Shown: positions 1 to 8,898, counted from the first letter of the stretch. The stretch: DNA of 36,695 bases from Singulisphaera sp. GP187 (GCA_945905925.1 CAMDQN010000066.1:1-36695); one strand, 5' to 3'. Notes: generated by a model not told the origin, from the letters alone. Made by a program: numbers and translations.

Positions 1-321
1 CCGAGGGACTGGGGTAGAAATCACGAAATATCATCGACGAGACGAGATAAACCGCTTGAACGCCAAGAAGACGGGGGTAACACGATTTTGCGATCCGCAC
101 CAACACCTACGATTCCAGCCACGCCCGGAACGCGCAAGAACCTCAAGACGACGAGGATTGAATTGACGTGGTTCTTCCTGCCGACTATCTTCTACGTGCG
201 AGAATGTCGCTGCCACGATAGTTCTTCGCGCTGCCCTCCGCACCGCCCGCGTTCCGCCGCCCTGACACACTGACCCCTGCCTCCCAAAATTCACGCCCTT
301 TGCTCGACAGGAGTCCTGCCG
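1..321. other. Left-edge region without a supported gene
   Basis: No convincing complete coding sequence is visible. One plus-strand frame is open from base 2 to a stop at about 162 and could be the tail of a gene beginning outside the window, but its third codon positions are not as GC-rich as in the neighbouring genes and its last third lies in the dispersed 50-base repeat at 95-144, so I do not call it. The last 15 bases hold the ribosome binding site AGGAG (309-313) for the DUF1501 gene. Confidence 0.5.
95..144 (-). repeat. Dispersed 50-base repeat, copy A
   Basis: Read on the minus strand, this segment matches 32428-32477 (plus strand) at about 45 of 50 positions; both begin GAGGTTCTTGCGCGTT and share TGGCTGGAATCG. 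Similarity stops sharply outside the 50 bases. Copy B begins about 20 bases after a stop codon, on the antisense side of the gene it follows. In the corresponding orientation copy A would follow a plus-strand gene ending left of the window. No hairpin is evident within it. Function unknown. Confidence 0.65.
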
Positions 322-1629
322 ATGAATCTGTTGTCTCGTTGCTTTGGCTCGCCGCTCAACCGCCGCAACTTCCTGCACGTCGGGGCGATCGGTGCCCTCG
401 GCCTCACGCTCGATCAGTACATGCGACTGCAAGCCGCGGAGCCGGCCGGCAAGAAGAAGCCGAAGGCTGAAGCGTGCATCCACATCTTCCTGCCGGGCGG
501 TTCGGCCCACCAGGAGAGCTGGGATCCGAAGCCGTTCGCGCCGATCGAGTATCGCGGACAAATGGGCACCGTGAAGACCAAGATCGAAGGCGAAGTCTTC
601 AATGAATGCCTCACGAAGACCGCGGACCTCGCGAACGAAATCGCCGTCTGTCGCGCGATGACACACGGTGAAGCCGCACACGAACGCGGCACGCACAACA
701 TGTTCACCGGTTACCGGCCCTCGCCGGCTCTCAAGTTCCCCAGCATCGGCAGTGTCGTCAGCCACGAACTCGGTGTGCGGAACAACCTGCCGCCCTACGT
801 CGCGGTGCCGACCATGCCGGCCAACGACGCGGGTAGCGGTTACCTGTCGTCGTCGTTCGCGCCGTTCAGCCTCGGCAGCGACCCGGCCAACGGTGGGTTC
901 CGCGTGCAAGACCTCGCGCTGCCCGGTAGCGTCACCCCGGATCGGTTCGCCACCCGGCGCACCATGCTCGACGCGGTGAACGGGCACTTCGCCGGCAAGG
1001 AGAAATCGGACAACCTCGACGCGATGGACACGTTCTACCAGCGCGCCTACGGCCTCATCAGCAGCGAGAAGGCGCGCGAAGCGTTCGACATCAACAAGGA
1101 AGACGCGAAGGTTCGCGACGGGTACGGCCGCAACGCCGCTGGTCAGCGGATGCTGATGGCGCGTCGGTTGGTCGAAGGCGGCGTGCGGTTCGTCACGCTG
1201 ACCTACGGCGGCTGGGACTTGCACGGCGGTATCGCCGCGGGCACGAAGAACCAGCTCCCGCAGTTCGACCAGGCTTTCGCGACACTCATCACCGACCTGA
1301 AGCAGCGCGGCTTGTTCGACAGCACGCTGATCATGGTGTCGAGCGAGTTCGGGCGCACGCCGAAGATCAACGCGACCGCGGGCCGCGACCACTGGCCGAA
1401 AGTGTTCAGCGTGGTGCTGGCCGGTGGCGGTATCAAGAAGGGTTTGATCTACGGCAAGTCGGACGCGACCGCGAGCGAACCCGACGAGGACGGGCTGACG
1501 GTGGAAGACTTGGCGCACACCGTTTACAACTGCCTGGGCATCGACGCGGACAAGAAGCTGATGTCGCCCGGCGACCGGCCCATCGACATCGTCCGCGAAG
1601 GCAAGACGCGGAAAGAGTTGCTCGCGTAA
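322..1629 (+). CDS. DUF1501 family protein, Tat-type N-terminus
   Basis: A 435-residue member of the DUF1501 family, whose fold belongs to the alkaline phosphatase/sulfatase superfamily; the biochemical role in planctomycetes is not established. The N-terminus carries a twin-arginine pattern (R14-R15 in NRRNFLH, then a hydrophobic run to about residue 38), so export by Tat is likely. Family signatures visible are FLPGGSAHQESWDPKP near residue 56, GGWDLHGG near 295, and SSEFGRTP near 340 followed by GRDHWPKVFSVVLAGGG. The start is fixed by AGGAG at 309-313, eight bases upstream of ATG. It is the first of a plus-strand run with PPC, DUF1549/DUF1553 and PSCyt1 proteins, the usual planctomycete company of DUF1501 genes. 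Length is normal for the family. Confidence 0.93.
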   Translation: MNLLSRCFGSPLNRRNFLHVGAIGALGLTLDQYMRLQAAEPAGKKKPKAEACIHIFLPGGSAHQESWDPKPFAPIEYRGQMGTVKTKIEGEVFNECLTKTADLANEIAVCRAMTHGEAAHERGTHNMFTGYRPSPALKFPSIGSVVSHELGVRNNLPPYVAVPTMPANDAGSGYLSSSFAPFSLGSDPANGGFRVQDLALPGSVTPDRFATRRTMLDAVNGHFAGKEKSDNLDAMDTFYQRAYGLISSEKAREAFDINKEDAKVRDGYGRNAAGQRMLMARRLVEGGVRFVTLTYGGWDLHGGIAAGTKNQLPQFDQAFATLITDLKQRGLFDSTLIMVSSEFGRTPKINATAGRDHWPKVFSVVLAGGGIKKGLIYGKSDATASEPDEDGLTVEDLAHTVYNCLGIDADKKLMSPGDRPIDIVREGKTRKELLA

Positions 1630-1643
1630 TGTGTTTTTCTTTT

Positions 1644-1797
1644 CCCTCTCCCCTTTGCGGGAGAGGGTGCCGGCGCTTCGCCGGCGGGTGAGGGGTGAGC
1701 CTTCGCGCGGGAAAACAGCTTCGCGGTTCCTCGTGTTGCTCAGCGCCCTCGCCTGGCTCGCAAAGCCTCGCCATCCTCTCCCGCAAAGGGGAGAGGG
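1644..1797. repeat. Inverted repeat between DUF1501 and PPC genes
   Basis: Arms 1644-1666 and 1775-1797 are perfect inverted copies of 23 bases (left arm begins CCCTCTCCCCTTTGCGGGAG). Each arm can also fold on itself through CCCTCTCCC/GGGAGAGGG, and the left half contains a second small hairpin, CCGGCGCTTCGCCGG (from about 1670). The element nearly fills the 207-base gap between the two genes. It could act as a transcript stabiliser or partial terminator, but there is no T-tract on the plus strand. Confidence 0.8.
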
Positions 1798-1836
1798 CAA
1801 TACCCAAACCGCCTGCGCACCTTCGAGACACCCGCG

Positions 1837-4323
1837 ATGCGCTTCCTGCTTTCTCTCTGCGTTCTCTGCGTTCTCTGCGGCGAATCGTTCTCCGCCTCTC
1901 CTTCGCTCGGCTCGATCCAGCCACGCGGCGCGCAGCGCGGCACCGAAGCCGTGCTCACGTTCTCCGGCGGGCGCCTCGCCGATGCACAGGAAGTGCTCGT
2001 CTACTACCCCGGTATCACCGTCAAGAAACTCGAAGTGGTGAACGCGGCCTCGCTGAAGGTCACGGTCGCGATCGCGCCGGACTGTCGCCTCGGCGAACAC
2101 GCGTTCCGCGTTCGCACCGCGACCGGCATCTCGGAAGTCCGCACGTTCTGGGTCGGCGCTCTTCCCGTTGTGGAAGAGGTCGAGCCGAACAGCGAGTTCG
2201 ACAAGCCGCAACCGATCGCGCTCAACGTGACCGTTCACGGTGTCGTTGCGGCCGAAGACCAAGACTACTTCGTCGTCGAGTGCAAGAAGGGCCAACGCCT
2301 GTCGGTCGAGGTCGAAGCGATGCGGTTGGGCATCACGTTCTTCGATCCCTACGTCGCGATCCTCGACAGCAAGCGGTTTGAACTCGCAACCGGCGACGAC
2401 TCGGCGCTGAGCGCGCAGGACGGTGGCTGTTCCGTCGTGATTCCGGCTGACGGCAAGTACATCGTCCAGATTCGCGAGAGCGCCTATGGCGGCAACGGCG
2501 CGTGCCAGTACCGGCTCCACATCGGCAACTTCCCCAGGCCGACCGCTGTTGTGCCTGCGGGCGGCAAGCCGGGCGAAGAGCTTGAAGTCACGTTCATCGG
2601 CGACCCGGCCGGGCCTATCAAGCAGAAAGTGAAGCTCCCCGCGACCGAGGACAACAACTGGCGTCTGCACTGTCAGACGCCCGAAGGCGTCTCGCCGACG
2701 GGCTTCAAGTTCCGAGTAGTGGACGTGCCGAACGCAATCGAAGTTGGCGCGAACAACGCGGTCGCAGGCGCGACACCGGGCGCTGCACCGGGGGCGTTCA
2801 ACGGCATCATTGCGAAGACGGACGAGGTCGATTACTTCAAGTTCAGCGCGAAGAAGGGGCAAGTGTTCGATGCTCGCTGCTACGCCCGGCAACTTGGCTC
2901 GCAGCTCGACCCGGTGTTGTACGTTGGCAACGCAACCGGCGCCGCGATTGCCGGCAACGACGACAGCGGTGGCCCGGACAGCTACTTCCGCTTCACAGTC
3001 CCGGCTGACGGCGATTACACGCTCTGGGTTCAAGATCACTTGAAGAAGGGCGGCCCGGATTACTTCTACCGCGTCGAACTCACGACGGTCGCAGCCTCGA
3101 TCACGACGACGATCCCGCGCGTGGACAACAACAACCCGGCGAGCCAGGAGCGGCAGGCGATCACTGTGCCGAAGGGCGGCCGGTACGCGTCGCTGCTCAT
3201 CGCGAACCGCGCCGAAGTCGGCGGCCCGCTGAATGTCGGCGTCGAGAAGTTGCCGCCCGGCGTGACGCTCACCGCGGAGCAGATGGAAGCCGGCTTGAAC
3301 GTGATTCCCGTGGTGTTCGACGCGAAGCCGGACGCGCCCACAAGTGGTCACCTCACCGCGATCACCGCGATCCACGCCGACCCAGCCGTTAAGGTGCCGT
3401 ATCGCACCGCGTTCGACCCCGCGTTCGTCGTCGGCGCGCCGGGGCAAACCGTGTACACGCGGCACGCCATCGACCGCACCGCGATCGCGGTGGGCGAGGC
3501 GGCACCGTACTCGATCGAGGTGATTGAGCCAAAGGTTCCGCTCGTGCAGAACGGCGCACACAACCTGCGAGTCGTCGCGAAGCGCGCGGAAGGCTTCAAG
3601 GGCGCGATCACGGTGTCCCCGCTGTGGACCCCGCCGGGGTTGAGCATCCAGAGTTCCGCGGTTATCCCTGAAGGCGCGACCGAGTGCGTGCTTCCCATGA
3701 ATGCGGCCGGCGGCGCCTCGCCGCGCAAGTGGAAGACCGTTGTGAACGCGGTGGCCGACGCGGGCACCGGCCCCGTGTGGACGTCGAGCCAACTGTTCAC
3801 GCTCGAAGTGGTCGCACCTATCGTCACGCTCACGATGGAACGCCCCGCGGTTGAGCAGGGCGCGCAGACGCAAATGTTCTGCAAGGTCGCGGTGACGACC
3901 CCGTTCGAGGGCAAAGCGAAAGTAACGATCTACGGCTTGCCCGCGAAGGTCACGACGCAGGTGGTGGAAGTGACGAAGGACACGAAGGAGATCGCGTTCC
4001 CGATCGTCGCGGACAAGACCAGCCCGGTCGGTCAGCACAACATCTTCGCGCAAGTCGTCATCGACAGAGGCGGCGAACTGATTACCGGAAGCACGGGCAA
4101 CACGCAGTTACGGATCGACGTGCCGCTGCCGCCGAAGGTCGCGGTGGTGCCACCCACGCCGAACCCGATGACGCCGGTCACGCCGAAGCCGCCGGACCCG
4201 AAAACACCCGAGAAGCGGTTGACGCGCCTCGAACAACTCCGCAAGGAGGCAGAAGATCGCGAGAAAGCCGCGGCCAGCGGAACGACGCCCGCGCCCAAGA
4301 AGGAAGAGCCGAAGAAGCCGTGA
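1837..4323 (+). CDS. Secreted protein with two PPC (pre-peptidase C-terminal) domains
   Basis: An 828-residue protein with a signal peptide (MRFLLSLCVLCVLCGE, cleavage likely after SFSA). An Ig/IPT-like strand region follows, then a PPC domain at about 111-225 (EPNSEFDKPQPI ... DQDYFVVECKKGQ ... YRLHIG) and a second at about 300-415 (DEVDYFKFSAKKGQ ... DPVLYVGN ... GDYTLWVQD). The middle and C-terminal parts look like further beta-sandwich modules. The final ~65 residues are proline-rich then lysine/glutamate-rich, probably an unstructured tail. PPC domains accompany secreted proteins and in planctomycetes are often encoded beside DUF1501 genes, as here. No catalytic domain is recognised, so a binding or envelope role is an inference. 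The signal peptide is encoded by a 9-base tandem repeat. Confidence 0.9.
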   Translation: MRFLLSLCVLCVLCGESFSASPSLGSIQPRGAQRGTEAVLTFSGGRLADAQEVLVYYPGITVKKLEVVNAASLKVTVAIAPDCRLGEHAFRVRTATGISEVRTFWVGALPVVEEVEPNSEFDKPQPIALNVTVHGVVAAEDQDYFVVECKKGQRLSVEVEAMRLGITFFDPYVAILDSKRFELATGDDSALSAQDGGCSVVIPADGKYIVQIRESAYGGNGACQYRLHIGNFPRPTAVVPAGGKPGEELEVTFIGDPAGPIKQKVKLPATEDNNWRLHCQTPEGVSPTGFKFRVVDVPNAIEVGANNAVAGATPGAAPGAFNGIIAKTDEVDYFKFSAKKGQVFDARCYARQLGSQLDPVLYVGNATGAAIAGNDDSGGPDSYFRFTVPADGDYTLWVQDHLKKGGPDYFYRVELTTVAASITTTIPRVDNNNPASQERQAITVPKGGRYASLLIANRAEVGGPLNVGVEKLPPGVTLTAEQMEAGLNVIPVVFDAKPDAPTSGHLTAITAIHADPAVKVPYRTAFDPAFVVGAPGQTVYTRHAIDRTAIAVGEAAPYSIEVIEPKVPLVQNGAHNLRVVAKRAEGFKGAITVSPLWTPPGLSIQSSAVIPEGATECVLPMNAAGGASPRKWKTVVNAVADAGTGPVWTSSQLFTLEVVAPIVTLTMERPAVEQGAQTQMFCKVAVTTPFEGKAKVTIYGLPAKVTTQVVEVTKDTKEIAFPIVADKTSPVGQHNIFAQVVIDRGGELITGSTGNTQLRIDVPLPPKVAVVPPTPNPMTPVTPKPPDPKTPEKRLTRLEQLRKEAEDREKAAASGTTPAPKKEEPKKP

Positions 4324-4363
4324 TATGATGGGGGCGTTCGCCCTTTCGACACGGAGGACACTC

Positions 4364-4600
4364 ATGAGCGAAGCCGCGACCCAACTGCTCCCGACGCTCC
4401 TCGCCCTTTCGGTCGCCGACCGGTTGGTGTTGATGGACGCCTTGATTGCCTCGCTGCCCAGCCCACCCAGCAAGTTTGTTGTGGGAACACCCGAGTTCGA
4501 CGCGGAACTCGACCGCCGCCGCGCTGAACACGAGAGCGGTGCCGACCCCGGTATTCTTGCTTCTGATTTCTTCCGCGAGTTGCGGGAGAAGCGACAATGA
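4364..4600 (+). CDS. Antitoxin of the addiction-module (Unstab_antitox) type
   Basis: A 78-residue protein resembling the addiction module antitoxin family (PF09720): an N-terminal helix with LLALSVADRLVLMDALIASL, then a charged C-terminal part (FDAELDRRRAEHESG) that in this family wraps the toxin. I chose ATG 4364 because GGAGGA (4353-4358) precedes it; an in-frame start at 4325, two bases after the PPC stop, is also possible. The stop overlaps the toxin start (ATGA-type overlap), the standard arrangement for translationally coupled antitoxin-toxin pairs. Autoregulation is expected from the family, but no operator was identified. Confidence 0.85.
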   Translation: MSEAATQLLPTLLALSVADRLVLMDALIASLPSPPSKFVVGTPEFDAELDRRRAEHESGADPGILASDFFRELREKRQ

Positions 4601-4914
4601 AGCCAGCACGCCTCCACTCGCTGGCGCGGGCGGAAATCCGTGAAGCGGTCACCTTCTATAACGACGCACGCGACGGCTTGGGCGACGAGTTTGCGGACGT
4701 CGTGGAAGAAGCAATCGCCCGCATCGAGCGCCAGCCGAAAGCCGTTTCACCTTACCGGAACGGCTACCGGAAATGCGTCGTGGACAAGCGGTTCCCGTAC
4801 CTGATTTTCTACCACGAGTACGACGATCACGTTTGGGTTGCGAGCGTGTACCACAGCAGCCGCGAACCCGACGCCTGGATGGACCGAACGCCCGAAAACG
4901 GCGGTTCCAACTGA
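4597..4914 (+). CDS. RelE/ParE-family toxin
   Basis: A 105-residue protein of the RelE/ParE toxin superfamily. Typical features are LHSLARAEIREAVTFYNDARDGLGDEFADVVEEAIARI (two N-terminal helices), RNGYRKCVVDKRFPYLIFYHEYDDHVWVASVYHSSREPDAW (the beta-sheet core with the family's Y/F-rich strand and a terminal H-x-x-R-x-P motif). ParE-type members poison gyrase and RelE-type members cut mRNA; sequence alone does not decide which. It overlaps the antitoxin by four bases and ends only 26 bases before the DUF1549/DUF1553 start, so the module is embedded in the surrounding transcription unit rather than standing alone. Confidence 0.88.
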   Translation: MKPARLHSLARAEIREAVTFYNDARDGLGDEFADVVEEAIARIERQPKAVSPYRNGYRKCVVDKRFPYLIFYHEYDDHVWVASVYHSSREPDAWMDRTPENGGSN

Positions 4915-4940
4915 CGACCCACCGTATGAGGCTTCCCGAT

Positions 4941-7355
4941 ATGCGATCTGCTTACCTGCTCTCGCTCTGCGCCGTCGGCGTTCTCTGCGGTGACATTCAC
5001 GCACAGACGATCGCCGTGTACCCGCCGGACATCAACCTCGAAACGAGCCGCGACCGGCAATCGTTCGTGGTCCAACTCACTCAGCCCGACGGCATCACCC
5101 GCGACGTGACCGCACAGGCGCAGGTCACGTTCGCGAACCCCGCGCTCGTGAAGCTCGACAAGTTCTACGTGCTGCCGGTCGCGGACGGCGCCACTGAAAT
5201 GATCGTCGCGCTCAACGGCCAAACCGTCAAGGTGCCGGTAAAGGTCGTGGGGGCAAAGGTCGATCGCGCGATCTCCTTCAAGCAGGACGTGATGCCGGTG
5301 TTCCTGCGCGCCGGGTGCAACGTCGGCGGGTGCCACGGGGCGGCTCGCGGCAAGGACGGATTCCGGCTGTCGCTGTTCGGGTTCGACCCCGAAGGCGACC
5401 ACTACCGGCTCACGCGCGAGATGAACGGTCGGCGCATCAACCTCGCGCTGCCCGCCGAAAGCACGCTTGTCGAGAAGGCGACCGGCAAGGTCGCGCACAC
5501 CGGTGGCGCGAAGATCAAGGAAGGGGACGAGTACTATCAGTCGCTCATGCGGTGGCTTGAAGCCGATGCGCCGATGGACGCCGCGACGGTCTCGCTTCCG
5601 GTCAGCATGGAAGTGTTCCCGCCATCCGCAGTGCTCGACGGTAAGGGCGAGAAGCAGCGCATCGTGGTGCGCGCTAAGTACAGCGATGGGACCGACCGCG
5701 ACGTGACCTCACTCGCGCTCTTCCTCAGCAACAACGACAACGCCGCGAAGTTTGATGGCGACGGGATTGTAACCGCCGGCGAGCGCGGCGAAGCGTTCGT
5801 CATGGCGAGGTTCCACACGTTCACCATCGGCGTGCCGTTCATCACGCTGCCCAAAGACCTGAAATTCGCCTGGCCCGCGACCACCGAAACGAACTACATC
5901 GACACAGGCGTCAACAACAAACTGAAGAAGCTCCGCATCGAGCCGAGCGGCATCTGCGATGACGCGACCTTCGTGCGCCGCGTGTATCTCGACATCATCG
6001 GCGTCTTACCCTCGCCCGAAGAATATGCCAGGTTCATGGTGTCCACGCTCGCGACCAAGCGCGAACACCTCGTGGACGAACTGCTCGACCGCAAGGAGTT
6101 CGCGGAGTTGTGGGTGCTGAAGTGGGCCGAGTTGCTCCAGATTCGTTCGAGCAATCAGGTCTCGTATAAGGCGATGCTGCTCTACTACGGGTGGCTGCAA
6201 GAGAAGATCGCGAACAACGTGCCCACCGACGTGTGGGTGAAGGAACTGCTCGGCGCAAACGGCGGCACGTTCAAGAACCCGCCGACCAACTACTATCAAC
6301 TCGAACGCGACGTGCTGAAGGTGACGGAGAACGTCGCCCAGGTGTTCATGGGTATGCGCATTCAGTGTGCGCAGTGCCACAACCACCCGTTCGACCGCTG
6401 GACGCAGGATGATTACTACGGCTTCGCGAGCTTCTTCACGCAAATCGGTCGTAAGAACACCGACGACGCTCGCGAACTGGTGGTGTTCAACTCGGGCGGC
6501 GGGGAAGTGGCTCACCCGGTGCGCAACCGCCCGATGCCCGCGAAGTTCCTCGGCGGCACGGCACCCGCGGACGTGGCCGGTAAGGACCGCCGCACGGTGG
6601 TCGCGAACTGGCTCGCGAGCGCCGACAACCCGTACTTCGCGAAGAACCTCTCGAACATGGTGTGGGGCCACTTCTTCGGCCAGGGCATCATCAACGAGAT
6701 GGACGACGTGCGCATCTCGAACCCCGCCAGCAATCAAGAACTGCTCGACGAGTTGGGGAAGAAGTTCACCGGCTACAAGTACGACTTCAAGAAACTGGTG
6801 CGCGACATTTGCACGTCGCAGACGTACCAGCGCAGCACGCAACCCACCAAGACGAATGAATCGGACACGCGGAACTTCGCGCGAGGCCCGATCCGCCGCA
6901 TCCGCGCGGAGACGATGCTCGACGTTATCACGCAGGTGACCGACACGAAGAACAAGTTCCAGGGCTTGCCACTGGGCGCGCGTGCGGTGCAGATCGCGGA
7001 TGGCGGCGTGAGCACGTACTTCCTCACGACCTTCGGCCGCCCGACCCGCGACACGGTCTGTTCGTGCGAGGTGCGACTCGAACCGACACTGTCGCAGAGC
7101 CTTCACCTGCTGAACGGCGGCACCGTGGAACCGAAGATCGCGCAGGGGAACCTGGTGGGCAAGATGCTTCAGGAGAAAAAGACATCGGCGCAGATCATCG
7201 AACAGATTTACGTCCGCTGCTTAACGCGATCTCCGAAGCCTGAAGAGTTGAAGACGCTGCTCGCACTTGTGGACGCATCAAAGGACAAGAAGCAGGCGAT
7301 CGAAGATGTGTTCTGGGCGGTGATGAATTCGCGAGAGTTCATGTTCAACCACTAG
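4941..7355 (+). CDS. DUF1549/DUF1553 domain protein with CxxCH-type motifs
   Basis: An 804-residue secreted protein. The signal peptide MRSAYLLSLCAVGVLCGDIHA is followed by an Ig-like (BIG2-type) segment, a PSCyt-like segment with C126-x4-C131-H132 in the context FLRAGCNVGGCHG, a second Ig-like segment, DUF1549 (from about residue 320, including C476-x2-C479-H480 in QCAQCHNHPFDRW) and DUF1553 to the C-terminus (NPYFAKNLSNMVWGHFFGQGI ... SQTYQRST). In planctomycetes these proteins accompany DUF1501 proteins, and haem or metal binding by the Cys-His motifs is a family-based inference. An in-frame ATG at 4926 exists, but 4941 is preferred because the same GAGGCTTCCYGATATGCG context starts the gene at 8899, where the upstream codon is TTG. 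Confidence 0.92.
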   Translation: MRSAYLLSLCAVGVLCGDIHAQTIAVYPPDINLETSRDRQSFVVQLTQPDGITRDVTAQAQVTFANPALVKLDKFYVLPVADGATEMIVALNGQTVKVPVKVVGAKVDRAISFKQDVMPVFLRAGCNVGGCHGAARGKDGFRLSLFGFDPEGDHYRLTREMNGRRINLALPAESTLVEKATGKVAHTGGAKIKEGDEYYQSLMRWLEADAPMDAATVSLPVSMEVFPPSAVLDGKGEKQRIVVRAKYSDGTDRDVTSLALFLSNNDNAAKFDGDGIVTAGERGEAFVMARFHTFTIGVPFITLPKDLKFAWPATTETNYIDTGVNNKLKKLRIEPSGICDDATFVRRVYLDIIGVLPSPEEYARFMVSTLATKREHLVDELLDRKEFAELWVLKWAELLQIRSSNQVSYKAMLLYYGWLQEKIANNVPTDVWVKELLGANGGTFKNPPTNYYQLERDVLKVTENVAQVFMGMRIQCAQCHNHPFDRWTQDDYYGFASFFTQIGRKNTDDARELVVFNSGGGEVAHPVRNRPMPAKFLGGTAPADVAGKDRRTVVANWLASADNPYFAKNLSNMVWGHFFGQGIINEMDDVRISNPASNQELLDELGKKFTGYKYDFKKLVRDICTSQTYQRSTQPTKTNESDTRNFARGPIRRIRAETMLDVITQVTDTKNKFQGLPLGARAVQIADGGVSTYFLTTFGRPTRDTVCSCEVRLEPTLSQSLHLLNGGTVEPKIAQGNLVGKMLQEKKTSAQIIEQIYVRCLTRSPKPEELKTLLALVDASKDKKQAIEDVFWAVMNSREFMFNH

Positions 7356-7383
7356 AGTTGCCCACGACCACCGCGCCACCCAT

Positions 7384-7411
7384 AAGCCGCATCATTGCAA
7401 TGGTGCGGCTT
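7384..7411. repeat. Short palindrome before the Gfo/Idh gene
   Basis: A 28-base near-perfect palindrome (AAGCCGCATCATTGCAATGG and onward to GCGGCTT) with one mismatch pair, lying between the DUF1553 stop and the Gfo/Idh start. It has no T-tract. It could be a processing or attenuation hairpin or a protein-binding site. Confidence 0.6.
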
Positions 7412-7436
7412 GCGAACCCATCAAGGAGTTCTGCTC

Positions 7437-8750
7437 ATGCTGGACCTTCCCCTGAATCGGCGCGATGCCCTGAAATCTGTCGTGGCAGCCGGCCTGCCCG
7501 CGTGGTTCGGCGCGGAACTCCTCGCCGCAGAGGAGCCACCGAAGAAGGCCGAGGACAAGCCCAAGATCGCGCTCATCGGGTGCGGCGGCATGGGCCGGGG
7601 CGACGCCAACAACGCCAAGCGGTTCGGCACCATCGTTGCCGTCTGCGACGTGGATTCGAGCCGCGTGGCCCAGGCGTCGAAACAGTTCGACGGGGCGAAG
7701 ACCTACTCCGACTTCCGCAAGTTGCTGGACGCCGAGAAAGACGTCGCGGTCGTCATCAACGGCACCCCGGACCACTGGCACACGCTCGTCAACCTGGCCG
7801 CACTGAAGGCCGGCAAGGACGTGTATAGCGAGAAGCCGCTCACGCTCACCATCGACGAGGGTAAGCGCGTCGTCGCTGCCGTGAAGCAGCACAAGCGCGT
7901 GCTTCAAACGGGCAGCCAGCAGCGGAGCGACGCTCGGTTCCGGCTCGCGTGCGAGATCGTCCGCAACGGTCGTCTCGGGAAGCTCGCGACCGTGACGACG
8001 GTACTCCCGCAGGGCTTAAACGCGGGGCCGTTCAAGCCCGCCCCGGTGCCGAAGGAACTCGACTGGGACACCTGGCAAGGCCCGACCGTGGAGACCGAGT
8101 ACGTGCCAGAACGGTGCCACTTCAGCTTCCGCTACTGGAGCGAGTACAGCGGCGGCACGCTGACCGACTGGGGCGCTCACCACAACGACATCGCGCTGTG
8201 GGGCATCGGGTCCGAGAGCGGCCCGGAGAGCGTCGAGGGGAAGTTGCTGCTGAAACCGGTCGCCGGCGGTTACACCGCACCAGCCGCGTATGAGGCCACC
8301 TTCACCTACGCGAACGGCGTGGTTCACAAGTGCATCAGCACGACCGCGAACACCGTGACTGGGGGTGCGGCGAAGGGCAAGCCAGGCGAGATGCCGCACG
8401 GCGTCAAGTTCGAGGGCGCCGACGGCTGGCTGTTCGTCACTCGCGGCAAGATCGAGGCGAGCAAGCCCGAAATCCTCAACGACAAGTTCGGCGAGAAGGA
8501 CGTGCGGTTGCCGGTGAGCAACGACCACATGGGGAACTTCTTCGACTCGGTGAAGTCGCGCAAGGCGCCGATCTGCAACGCGGAGGTCGGGCACCGGTCG
8601 GCGAGCGTGTGCCACCTGGCCGGGATCGCGGTCCAGCTCGGCCGGAAGCTGAAGTGGGATCCGGCGAAGGAAGAGTTCGTCGGCGACAAGGAGGCGAACG
8701 CCCTGGTCGCTCGCGAACAACGGAAGAAGTGGAGCTACGAGACGATCTGA
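7437..8750 (+). CDS. Gfo/Idh/MocA family oxidoreductase, Tat-exported
   Basis: A 437-residue NAD(P)-dependent oxidoreductase of the Gfo/Idh/MocA family. The twin-arginine leader (R8-R9, NRRDALKSVVAAGLPAWFG) implies export with bound cofactor. The dinucleotide-binding loop is IALIGCGGMGRGD (G48, G50, G53), and the conserved EKP motif is in YSEKPLTL with the likely catalytic lysine K133. The C-terminal half has the usual substrate-binding fold motifs (SGGTLTDWGAHHNDIALWGIG). Typical substrates are sugars or inositols, but the specific one cannot be read from sequence. Start ATG 7437 has AAGGAG at 7423-7428. Exported versions of this family are strongly expanded in planctomycetes. Confidence 0.92.
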   Translation: MLDLPLNRRDALKSVVAAGLPAWFGAELLAAEEPPKKAEDKPKIALIGCGGMGRGDANNAKRFGTIVAVCDVDSSRVAQASKQFDGAKTYSDFRKLLDAEKDVAVVINGTPDHWHTLVNLAALKAGKDVYSEKPLTLTIDEGKRVVAAVKQHKRVLQTGSQQRSDARFRLACEIVRNGRLGKLATVTTVLPQGLNAGPFKPAPVPKELDWDTWQGPTVETEYVPERCHFSFRYWSEYSGGTLTDWGAHHNDIALWGIGSESGPESVEGKLLLKPVAGGYTAPAAYEATFTYANGVVHKCISTTANTVTGGAAKGKPGEMPHGVKFEGADGWLFVTRGKIEASKPEILNDKFGEKDVRLPVSNDHMGNFFDSVKSRKAPICNAEVGHRSASVCHLAGIAVQLGRKLKWDPAKEEFVGDKEANALVAREQRKKWSYETI

Positions 8751-8778
8751 GCGCAAGGCGGTGCGTCCTGATTCTTTT

Positions 8779-8858
8779 GGTTCCGTCCGTTTAGCGTTCG
8801 CCCCGTAGGGGCGCAGTGACTCACGCCCCTACGGGGCGAACGCTAAACGGACGGAACC
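8779..8858. repeat. Perfect 35-base inverted repeat
   Basis: Arms 8779-8813 and 8824-8858 are exact inverted copies separated by only 10 bases. Each arm contains the core TTTAGCGTTCG followed by CCCCGTAGGGGCG, shared with elements at 11193-11255, 14546-14612, 26707-26759 and, inside metH, 28589-28657. It lies between the Gfo/Idh stop and the PSCyt1-WD40 start. There is no T-tract, so a classical terminator is not indicated. Confidence 0.9.
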
Positions 8859-8898
8859 GCTCTTCACACGACGAACAACATTGTTGAGGCTTCCTGAT

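Noticed and set aside
88-273. Short plus-strand frame before DUF1501
   Set aside because: Crosses the dispersed 50-base repeat and shows no family similarity.
31-4053. Very long minus-strand open frame (about 1340 codons)
   Set aside because: It runs antisense through the DUF1501 and PPC genes, has no recognisable domain and is rich in Arg/His/Asp, as expected for an antisense frame of high-GC coding DNA.
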